Source of the DNA: Salvator merianae
Taxonomy: Eukaryota; Chordata; Lepidosauria; Squamata; Teiidae
NCBI GenBank assembly: GCA_003586115.2
Contig: QVOM02000073.1
Location: 32,170,468-32,234,467, forward strand
Length of the DNA stretch: 64,000 nt
Direction of reading: 5' to 3'
A model generated the notes under the pieces. That model was not told the origin of the DNA. It made no database searches and saw nothing but the letters and a program-made list of their open reading frames with translations. A program made the position numbers and the translations under genes. Below, in pieces: positions 49,428-59,640 of the stretch; position 1 is the first letter of the stretch, and every line of letters starts with the position of its first letter.

Positions 49428-50600
49428 AATAATTTTTATTACAGCTACTGGCCAGTCACAAGTAGAACAGAACAACAAAATAAGATCAGCAAACAGTGCT
49501 AAGGAACATACAAACATACAGATAAAAACATTTTACTTTTTTTTTTTAACTAAGTCCTTAAATTTATAGCAATATATATATAAAAAAAACTTTGCTATTG
49601 CTTTAGAAGTCTCACAACTTGTATAAGTAAGACAATTATTTTTAAAAAACAACTCATTTCTTGTGGGAAATCTTACTAACAGGAGAAAAATAAGTTTATT
49701 TCTAGTGTCTCGGTATAAGGAACACTGTACTAGAGTGTATGTTACTGTTTCCAGAGAGACAGAACCACAAGGGCAGAAAGCTGTGCTTGAGGAGTCCTTG
49801 GCAAACCTCTTTTCTAAGAAAGATCAGGGCAATATATTTAAACAAGACTGAGTGAATGAGGGCCGAAACTTTGGGAAAAGGAGTGTAAAGTAGTTTGCAC
49901 CTCTGTTTCCAACCAGAGGAAAAATCCCAAAATGTAAAGGGGAACAAATCCGGCTTGCCAAGAACGTAAGTTCTTGGCAATCAGTATCACGCAACTGAAG
50001 AAATATCTGTTTTGCCCTGATGTTTTCCAAACTGAGTAATTCAGATGGAGAAAGCCCCATTATTTTGTTATTTACATAAGACAGCCAAGAATTTTGAAAG
50101 AAATCCAGCCATAAATTTTGGAAGATTGAAATTTCCTGAATCTCTGAACAAACTTTTATCCATCTGGCAAAAGTGAATTCCAGGCTTTACAAGCTATAGA
50201 GAAGGAACCTGATTCCATACAAAGAATGGGATATCTAAGAACTCTGAGAATTGCTCTATGAAATATACATTTAACTTTTTCCGGTTTTTCTGCTACCCCT
50301 TGAATCCACATATGAACTCCAAAAAGTAATTGAGCAACAATCTTGACCCAAAACATATGTAATGCCATAAAAATACAAAAAAGCACTCAGTATATTCAAG
50401 CTGAGTGTTCCAACTGAGATTATACAGAAGAAATATGCCCAAATTTATATTCATATATCTGTTCTATACAGTTCTGATTCACTTGCTGATTCAGAACTTT
50501 CTATCATTACAGTAAGAATCTTTGCAGACCTAAGTCAGACTGTCACCAGACAGGGTAAAAGAGGTGGCCCCAGGGTGAATTTGAGATTCAAGGATCAGAC
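49428..50600 (-). pseudogene. APE-type LINE, 3' part
   Basis: The minus strand reads VHMWIQGVAEKPEKVKCIFH and FHRAILRVLRYPILCMESG. This is the post-RT region of a LINE (FLR.ILR.P...L..E.G). The 3' end is at about 49428, after a CTGTAATAAAAATTATTACT tail. It is probably the same copy as the part at 51426-53580, split by the repeat at 50610-51330. Confidence 0.65.
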
Positions 50601-50867
50601 ATAAAATGCAAAAATCAAATTACAGTGTCCCAAAGTCTCTGTTTGTGTGCCCCTTTCCCAGATGGGAAATAATCACTTTCAAGGTGACTCATTGTTTGGG
50701 TTGGGTGGCGTGGGAAGGTACAGAGACTCCTGTTGACAATTCTGGCTTGGAAACAGCAGCTAGGGAGAGTTAACCAATCAGAGACCCAGAAAACTGGGCC
50801 AGCATTACCAAACCTCAAGAAAAAGGAACACCAATGTGGAATTGTTTTTGTTTTATTCTTCAGTAAT

Positions 50868-51300
50868 ATCCACCATTTCTAATAGTAATATTGTGTTTTA
50901 CAAAGTAGAGTGTACCTCATCTTCTATATCATCATCTCATTTTTTGTGAAATTCTGTAATAGTTATTTACATCTTAACAGCCTTTATGAAGTGCTAAGTG
51001 ATGTAAACACTCATCACTCATTATTACTTAAATGAGTAGAAAGGTATTTTATTTCTTGCAAATAAAGATTCATGGATTTAAGTAGCTGACTAAAACAGTT
51101 TAACAAATGCGTGATTAGCTGTGATGTAAACTTAGACTGTTTCCACACTTCCCACATTGGATACACAAGCAATCCCATGCTCAGATGGGTGGCTCCTGGG
51201 ACGAAATAGGGTTGTCCCAGTCACTGACTTCGAAGGGTAGGCTCAGACCTCAGAGTCAACGCCTCTGAGGGAACTTTTTGTTTCTAGCCTTCAGGCTTTC
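50868..51300 (-). repeat. Dispersed repeat inside the minus-strand LINE
   Basis: It is the reverse-complement relative of 45541-45966. It separates the two parts of the LINE, so it was inserted after the LINE. Confidence 0.7.
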
Positions 51301-51425
51301 AACTATTTGAATGCCTTTTTCTTACCAGCTACAGAAGAGGTGCATTTTGTAAAAGAGGGATTTGAAAAAAGCCCTAGTTTGAGATAAAATAACAAAATAA
51401 TCAGCATATAACAAAACAGGCATCT

Positions 51426-53580
51426 TTGTTGGCCAGCTTTGGTGCATGAGAGTCTACTCTATCCAAGAATTGTGCCAAATCATTAATAAAGGGATTAAAA
51501 TGTGTAGCAGTCTGGACACATCCTTGTCTAACCCTACATGTAGAAGGGACTGGAACCGTAGAGCTCCATTTGTGATATACCTAATCTGCAAGGAAGAACT
51601 GGAGCAAAACTGCATTATTAAAAAGAGCAATCTCTTATCAACTGATGTTTTTTCAAAAAAAATTTCCATTATAAATGTCTGGAAATAAATGCTGATTTTA
51701 AGTCTATAAAAACAACAAAAACGCTATGTTTTAGGCCACTTGAGTATTTCTCAGCTAGATGGTGCAAGATTACACAATAATCAAGAACAGAGCAACCTGA
51801 TCTAAAGCCAACTTGCTCAGTTCCCAAGATTTGATTCTCATGCCCTTCCACACTTACCCATAAGCCAATTTGGGAAGGGGTCCAGAGGTTTCTCTTCCAC
51901 ATATTAGATTGGCTTATGGGGAGGTCCTGCCCTGTGCTAGGATGCCACGTTCGCATTGCCTGCTGCTAGCCTTGTCTAAGCAGCCAAAATTGTGCCACTG
52001 AAATGGTTCCCCCTGCGACTCTAAGGCTAGGAACTTTAGTTTCTAACCATCAGAGAACCTGGAAGCTGGCTCCAAAGATCACACAATCTTTGAAGGCAGC
52101 ACAGGGGCTGTCCTGGAATAGCTTCTAAGTGCAAAAGGCTTGTTCCAGGATAGTGGGACCATTCCTGTTGCCAGAACCGCTCCAGCCTGGCCTGGTCCTG
52201 CTGGACTGGGTCGGCCAGGTAAGTGTGGAAATGGTCTCGGAGATCCACATCTCAAGCTCATCCAAGAAATAAGGGGCATATAACTTTCCAACCATGGAAG
52301 GCAAATTAATGAGTCAGTGATTAAAATGGATTCAGTGTGATCCATTCTTAAAAATGGGAATAACTATAGATTTTTTTTCCATTGTTCTACTATAATTCCT
52401 ATGCTGGTTAACAGATGTAAATAGAGCTGCTAAAACTGGAACCCAGCATTCCAAATTAGCTTTAGCAATTCAGGGAAAATAAGATCAGGGCCAGGAGCTT
52501 TTTCATTTTTTAAATGTCCTATTAGGCTTACAATTTCTGATGATAACAGGAGGCTAATCATTGATGATACAAAGACTGGACTAAGTTGTGCATCACTATA
52601 AATGGTAAAGAAGTAGCAGGGATTCTATACAAAAAATTAGCATGACTAAACCCCCGATTCAAATATAATTCTCCAGTAGGTATGGCTTCCTTTATTCCAT
52701 TATAAATAGCAGTTATAAGCTTCTTCCAGGTGTTTCTCAGGACTTGATTCTTAGCAAATCTTTATCGGGTAATGAATTGGTGGAAATGTTCTTTCTGATC
52801 TTTATCTGTATTCCCTGTATATACTCTTCAATTGTTTATGTAACAGCACCTTGAATCAAACCAGGGATTAGTTGTTCTTTTACACTGTACTAGTGTGGTT
52901 TGCTGAGATTAAAAAAAAACTTTTAAAAGAGCAGTTTTTAATTTTTCATAATCAGAGACAGTTTGTGTCTCCAGAGGAGCTTGGATAATAGAGTTGTAAA
53001 TAAGTATACTTTCGGGAAAGTCATAAGACATGGATACCTCATTTTCTACATACTTTGACCATTTCATTTTACAACTTGATTTAGAGGAACTATCATCAAA
53101 AACACATGGAAAACCACAAGCTCTCCTTTCCTCAGGAAGATCTAAATAAACAAACAGTGGAAGGTGATCAGTGTAAATTTGCTCCTGTACTTTAAAAAAA
53201 AGTAACAGGGGAAAACTGATTTTGAAACTATAACATAATCTACTACACTACTCCCCCAAGTACCATGAAAATGGCTGTTGAAAGGGTAAAAACATGGGTC
53301 ATGACCCAATGGTGGGGAGTGCTTCATTTGAATAGCCAGCACTCCTGATTTCAAAAACTTTGAAAGCTTCAAATATTCTGTCCAGTGAGGTTTAATGCTG
53401 GGCAGGAAATGGCCCTGGCAGTCAGCCATTTTATGATCAGGACAAAAGTGCACCAGCCGGGAACTGTCCTTGGTAAGTTGCTCCTGCTGTAGTTTCTCTA
53501 CACAGCAGTGGGCGCAAATGAGGGTGAGATCCACTTTCAGAGTTATTTATTGTATTGTTACACATGGATTGCCTTCTAGG
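51426..53580 (-). pseudogene. APE-type LINE, endonuclease and RT part
   Basis: From high to low on the minus strand: an endonuclease segment (TWGSSVVDYVIVSKSVFP, 53270-53210), then an RT segment with ENQILGTEQVGFRSGCSVLD, YCVILHHLAEKYSSG and VFVVFIDLKSAF (51840-51685). A 395-bp TIR element (51842-52236) interrupts the RT just before GTEQVGF. Stops and frameshifts are numerous. The clade is not assigned (the APE endonuclease and EQxGFRxG motif exclude the RLE group). Confidence 0.7.
51842..52236. mobile_element. TIR element (395 bp) inside the LINE
   Basis: The ends GCCCTTCCACACTTACC and GGTAAGTGTGGAAATGG are inverted repeats. The interior is GC-rich and non-coding. It splits the reverse-transcriptase reading of the minus-strand LINE. 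Confidence 0.75.
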
Positions 53581-54377
53581 GTCAATTATGCCCCTTGGAG
53601 GTGGCTGGTAGGCCTGATGAGGGTGGGCACATATGTCTTTTTATAAGTGTGGATGCAGCCCTGGTTATTATTCTTATCAAAATGTTCACTATAAAAACTC
53701 CTCCCTAGAAACAGGGTAAGCATCCATCTAAGCTCACATTGCTCCTGGCTGATCCTGCTGGCCTTCTCCAAGCCCCTTTATTTGTTCTCTGGAGCTGTGG
53801 TGGACTTCAGAGGAAGCCCCATCAGGCCCAAAATCACAGCAGGCTTATTGTCTTATTGTCAAACAATATACCAGTCTATGACCATAACAACTTAATTCAA
53901 TTCAGTCACAGCAAATTACATGATGACACTCCACATAGCAAACTGCATCTCTGTGTAGAGAGATTTTGCACACTCTTATAATGCATTCAAGTTTCTCACT
54001 TCAATGGGAATTATTAAAGTCTGAGAAGTAACACGTGAAATTAGTTGTTTCAATTTTTATTGCTTGATTTAATATTGCATAAATACATGGAATGTTTACA
54101 TATACTGTTCTAAAATCCATGTTTGGATAAAGACATAGCTAACAAAATCAATAAAGTAAATAAGAACATGCAGGCAGATTTTCGCAAAATCATTTCCTAA
54201 AGAAGCTCACTAACTTGTAAGTATTTTCTATTCTGTAATAAGCCTTTTAATCTATAGATTTTGTTACTGACAATGCGTCTTTTTAAAAAGCATTCTTGTC
54301 AAAATGAGAAAGTCTCTCACCTTTTGATGCTTCTGAAAACAGCAGAAATATCCCAGCATGCCATGCGGCAGGAAAGT

Positions 54378-54465
54378 ATGGAACCTCCCATGGTGCTTGA
54401 CAGAACCATGTTCAATTTGTATTGTTCTACCACATGGTTAGATCAAGCACAAAGGAAAATCCCAT
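54378..54465 (-). ncRNA. MIR218-2: mir-218-2 precursor hairpin
   Basis: This hairpin is on the same strand as SLIT3, inside the 32-kb intron between LRRCT1 and LRRNT2. The 5p arm at 54432-54452 is the full 21-nt miR-218 sequence (begins TTGTGCTTGATC, ends AACCATGT). The 3p arm at 54389-54410 reads CATGGTTCTGTCAAGCACC and pairs with it across a loop of about 21 nt (54411-54431). Outer pairing continues with ATGGGA (54460-54465) against TTCCAT (54378-54383). The TTCTGTC core of the 3p arm matches the SLIT3-hosted copy (mir-218-2); the SLIT2-hosted copy has TTCCGTC. miR-218 is processed from the host pre-mRNA and is known to repress ROBO1 and other targets in vertebrates. Host, strand and sequence all agree. 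Confidence 0.97.
54432..54452 (-). ncRNA. MIR218-2: mature miR-218-5p
   Basis: A 21-nt stretch identical to the vertebrate miR-218 guide as I recall it; the seed TGTGCTT spans its nucleotides 2-8. It lies in the 5' arm of the precursor. Confidence 0.97.
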
Positions 54466-55171
54466 CGACAGGCAGAGTCAGTGTTAAGCAGCCACCAAAG
54501 AGAGAAGAGCGTTGAAAGGAAGCAGCATCTAGAAGCACAGCTGGAGGAGATTTGATTGTGAGCTGCTGTCCACTTCTCCAATACACATAGGACTGGAGAC
54601 CAAGAAATCAATATTTATTGCTACAAAGGCCAGGAAAAAACCCTCAACAGCACAGATGTTAGTGCATGGGGAATTTTTTTTTTGAAGGTGTAACTGTTAA
54701 CAGCAGATATCCAGTTAAAGGCTTGCAACTGACTACTTGTACTGAATGCTCGACGGTGAACATCCATAGCACTATTAATCACAGCAGTTTATCATTTAAC
54801 AATACGGAATGAACTCATGGAATACTGTTATCTCTCCACAGTCTAAGAAATCTTCAAATGAGTCAAATTAGTAACAATTTTGAAAGATCCTCTCCAATGA
54901 TCATCCATTTTATTTTCTTTAAAATACATGTTTTATAGAAAGGCACAGCGGAAGATTTATTGCTGTATATTCTGAAATATAGAGCATTATGACTTCTTTT
55001 TTGTACAATATAAAATACAGGAGTTCCTCATTGATTAAACACTAACTAAATATTGGTTAGGAATTCACATTACATTTTTCATTAATATTCATCTTTTATT
55101 GTTACTCTGACTCAACATTAGTGGAACAGCTAGTGACTTCACCTTTCTACCAAAAAAGAGTATAGAATTTT

Positions 55172-55218
55172 GATGATGATGATGATGATGATAAATAGTA
55201 GTGATGATGATGATGATA
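55172..55218. repeat. (GAT)n microsatellite
   Basis: Two GATGAT runs are separated by AATAGTAGT. Confidence 0.9.
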
Positions 55219-55264
55219 GGCTTTCAAGCTATCACAAGTGACAAAATAAGGGCAGAGACAGAAT

Positions 55265-55394
55265 CCCGTTCTGCATTGGGCCTTATTCCAGATTATATCT
55301 CTACCCGGAACCTGCTGTAGTCTGCACTAGTATGTAGATGGTAGGTCCCTATTCTGGGATATAACCTGGAATAAGGCCCTGTGTAGAAAGGACC
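55265..55394. mobile_element. TIR element family A, copy 5 (internally deleted, 130 bp)
   Basis: CCCGTTCTGCATTGGGCCTT at the left and AAGGCCCTGTGTAGAAAGGA at the right are inverted. The TCTGCACTAGTATGTAGATG and GATATAACCTGGAATAAGGC segments match the right half of the other copies. Most of the left half is missing. Confidence 0.7.
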
Positions 55395-55837
55395 AGAATG
55401 GTCTGTTTCTCAACAGTATAACAAATATAATTGAAATTAACACAACTTTCAGAGAATAAGGCCTTCTCATGCTGGATTCTTGTTTAAAAGTATGCTTCAA
55501 GACTATCAGTCACACTGGTACAACCACTTCTGTGGCAAGGTTACTGTGCAAATTAGAACTGTAATATGTCAGTGACATTTATTTGGTAATACCCAATGCT
55601 TGTGGGGAAAAAAAAATCATTCATTTTTTATGATTTGCTTATAGATGTGCACACAAAACATGCCTAACTCAGGGGTAATACCTCATGATTTTGATTATAA
55701 TAGTTCATGAGGACTTATTTCATTGTTTTGAGTCTTTAAGGTACTAGAAAACATTTGTATTTGCTGATTACAAACTAATCTGTCACCATTCTGTAGTTTT
55801 TCCTGTAATATCTGGATAGAGTCTCCACAGTTTGCCA

Positions 55838-55978
55838 CAGAATAGTAGAGTTGGAAGCGACCTCCAGGTCATCGAGTCTAACCCCCTGCTCAATGCAGGA
55901 TTTGCTAAACCATCCCAGACAGATGCCTGTCCAACCTCTTCTTGAAGACCATCTACATCTTGAAAAAGCAATGAGTTC
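55838..55978 (-). repeat. CR1 LINE 3' end
   Basis: The plus strand reads agaatagtagagttggaagc, gacctccaggtcatcgagtc, taaccccctgctcaatgcag and cctgtccaacctcttcttga. This is the reverse complement of a sauropsid CR1 3' region, so the element points to the minus strand. Confidence 0.85.
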
Positions 55979-56044
55979 ACGCACAAAGCAAGGCTTGTTA
56001 AAAATAGAAAACTCTGAGGTGGTTCAGAGATGGTTCACGGGTGA

Positions 56045-56155
56045 GATTGTTCACATGCCAGTCTGCCCCATCCCCTCTCATGAACATTCTAGGCTAGAAA
56101 GGAGGATTAGAGGTGGGATGAGAACACGAGAGTCACATGCTACTGTCTCTACAAC
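56045..56155. repeat. Dispersed repeat, uninterrupted relative of 5937-6250
   Basis: It contains ttgttcacatgccagtctgc and ctctcatgaacattctaggc up to gagtcacatgctactgtctc. It matches 5937-6035 joined to 6216 onward. Confidence 0.65.
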
Positions 56156-58769
56156 ACTGTTTTGCTACATGTGGATGTAGCCTGATATACCATTTGCTTT
56201 GTCTTACTGGAGTTCTTTATCTTTTAGCCATACAGAAAGTACTATTAAGAATCAAACAGCAAAACAATCCAGATATGAGTATATCTGGCGTGCATAAAAT
56301 TCAGTGTAACTATTTAACTTTTCTCCTACATTAGGCTGGAACACTGCTAAGTATTCAAAGAGAATCTCTACCACAGCAGCAATGCTTTTGAACCAAATCA
56401 AAGATCTACCTAGTCCAGACTGAAGCCTAATACATATAAATGTACACTATCATTGCTATTGTGAAGTATTATTTTCTCATTTGGAGATAGTCTCCATCAG
56501 CACTGGTATATCTAAATAAACTTAGGAAAATGAAACTCTGTGACAAAAGTACCAGTCTCTATCAATGTATCTACTGTATTACAGTTAAACTAATATAAAA
56601 TTGGTTAAAATTGTTAGAATGTTCTAAATATCAAGTTTCCTAATGTTATAATGTTCAAAGAACATCTTTATCTAAAGAAAACTGAATATCTAGACTTGCA
56701 TGAGATATTATGTAGTGTTTCTAATTTTCTTCCAAGTGCATTGGTAGTGCAACTATGATTATAAAGGTGGTTAAACCAGATGCTCCTGTATAAAACACAT
56801 TTGTCATTACAGTTGAGTTTTTTAACAGTGCCATGGAACTATTCAGCAATGTGGGGGGAAAAAAAGAGAGAAAGAGAAAAAAAATTAAAAAGTAGGCAGA
56901 TAAAATAGGATATGCACTCGACACAACTTTGGTCCTGTGACCAACAATATTTTTAAAAAATCCTATTCACTGTTCAAATACTTGCTGGGAATTGGAGCAG
57001 AGATTCAAAACACCATACAGTCTGGCTTTCTTTTATAAATGTCTTTGACAGATGCTGATACAAGAAGGACAATGTATTCTGACAGAAAGAATACTGCTGA
57101 AATGGTAGAGGGTACATGAAAGTGTCACTTAATACGCAGGTACCTATGGTTCAGTCTTTCACACTTGTGCCAATTCTACTATTTTCAATCTGGATTAAAT
57201 TATGGAGAGGCAAAATCTGACAAAGAGAATTCTGTTGGCAGATGGCTCATAGTCCAGCTTTCACGGTTTGCTCTGTCACTGGTGTGTATAACAACTATTT
57301 GGAGTTGTTACAGCTAATGAAATCAGCTAAATAAAACAAGAATCAAAAGCCACTGATACAGAAGAGAAAACACATTAGATGATCAGAGCTTCAAATGAGA
57401 AACACAGTCTTATTATTATGCTAGAAAAGGGAAAACCTCCAGTGACTTCTGCTGCCTTAAACTTTCTTTCATTATCAGAGAAACCACTGAACATGGACAG
57501 ATCAATCAATTGCTAATCAAATGTGACAGAAAGAGCAGAGACGAAGGAAGCCTATAAGAGAAAACAGAAAGAGACATTTCTCCAAGCAGAGCAATATATT
57601 TCATGCCATTGGCAGCTTCCATCATTGAGCAGCACAGTAATTAAAGGCCCTGCCAATTCTAAAGCAACACAGGGCTATCAGTGAGCAAGTACAATCTGCT
57701 GCTGAATTCCATTTGATTTCCCCTTAGAAAATATAGCTATGTGGCAGCTATCGTAATCAAGCAATGCCAAGCAGACAAGCTTGATGAGGAGAGGAGTCTC
57801 TGCTGAAATGGTGTTGGCATGAATTCCTGGATGCTTGGTTGCCATTGGTCAAGGACAGTTAAGAGAGAAGAGCATCAAGCCATTTTATCATTTTACAAAA
57901 TGCAAAAATTCTCACTTCCTGTCTCAGAGCCTAGCAGAATGTGTGTCACCTCATCTTCAACATGCACCATTGCAGAAGCTAGAGAAATGTCTAATATGTC
58001 CAACTGCCTAACCTTCCATCTAACATCTTCAGAGTCATATTTCAGTCAGTTTATCTGAAGAACAAGGGGTACAAATCACTTTTAAAATTCAAACTCCAAT
58101 ATGTGAAACTTTCTTAAAAATAATACACTGCTACTAAGCATAAATTACTCATTTTGCTCACAGGATATCACTCTTGTCCTGCCTAAATTTATGAAGGAAT
58201 CTAATAAACTTAACAATACTGAAGATTTTTTTTTGCTGGGTTCCATCCCTTGCAACTGTTAAAAGAGTTTAATACAAAAATAAAACTTGCTCGCTAAGAT
58301 TTCATTCAATACAATGATTTGATGTACACTGAGTCTACATGCCTGACAAGACTGTTAAGTCTTTCAACATATTAGGAATATTCAGCAAAGTTGAGGGAAA
58401 GCTGAGGAAAAGGGAGAGGGAAGGGAATGCAGGATTTCTGTGTGTGCTGCTGTGACATTACTATTGATGTTGTACGGCCCTGCAGGAATGGCCTGTGTGT
58501 TACTTTTAACGCTGACCTGTGTATACTTTTCACTTACCTGCCTTCTCTCCCATCCCTGAAGCCATTGCGGAGGGGAGGGGAGGGGAGGAATTGTATTTAT
58601 TTGAGTGATTTGGACTCATTGAACTGTTTGACACATCTTTAGCAGTCACTGCACCTCTGATGGGTACTCAACCCAGTCTCTGTGGTTCCCTCTGGTGAAG
58701 CAATTTGAGGGACCTGTGAGAGGCTGGGGTGCTCATCAAAGGCACCAAAACATCAGTGCACAAGGAGCA

Positions 58770-59640
58770 ACTCCCAGGTCATTTCCGCATGACTTGACAT
58801 GCGTCACCACCTCAATGAAATGGGCCTCGTTCACAGAAGGAGCTTCTGTGCCTGCTCACTGTGGGTGAGGATGCCCTCCATGCAAAGGAGCAGTGCCTTG
58901 AGAATATGGCCTTGCCAGCAGGAATGGAAACTGTTTCATGAGTATTTGAGCTTGAATGAGAGAAAACATTTCATGGGTCCCTTCCCCACGACTGAAGACT
59001 CAGTGCCCCTCCTCCAAAGTCTATCCACTCCAACAACTCTGGTTTCAAAACACAGAAAAGATGCTTGGCATTTTGCCATCAAAGCTTTCCAAAGGAGTGA
59101 AAGGGATTCGATACAAATGTTCAGAGAGATCTGATAGTGTTGGAACCTTATCAGACCTCGTTATTCTTTAAGAACTTATGAACTGTCTCATTTGGGACTT
59201 CTTTGCAAGGCAGTCTACAGAAGGCCCTTCATTTGTCCCAAGGCTGACAGCTGATCACTTTGAGTGATGAGAATCTAGGCTATCCCTGCCAGAAGCGGTC
59301 TGTTAAATGGAGAGATCTATGTGCATAGGTGACATAACAGATAAAGTCATGGGGGTCCAATTTCAATTGTAATTGGCAGGGAGACATATGGTGAGGGACG
59401 ACTTCCAGGTGTGAATGAACAGCCACATGACGTGGTGCAGCTACACAACTGCACAATCACCCCATGGTCCGTGGCACTGCCAGTTGCCTAGTAGTGGCCA
59501 GATACTTCCTAATTGCTGTCATGGCAAGGAGCAGGAGCAGAACACCAGCATTCACAATACGAATACTGGTATCCTGCTCGTATTCCATTCTAGTATAGGG
59601 AGTTGTCATAGTCCATAAACAATTTATCTTTCTCATGTGA
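58770..59640. repeat. GC-richer unclassified repeat-like block
   Basis: It begins with AGGTCATTTCCGCATGACTT and includes a GACTTCCAGGTGTGAATGAA segment. ORFs of 67-111 codons are present but have no recognisable domain. It resembles the GC-rich interiors of the TIR elements in the window. The boundaries are not clear. Confidence 0.35.

Noticed and set aside
58799..59134. A 111-codon plus-strand ORF
   Set aside because: Located in a GC-richer repeat-like block with no domain and no similarity to known transposases.
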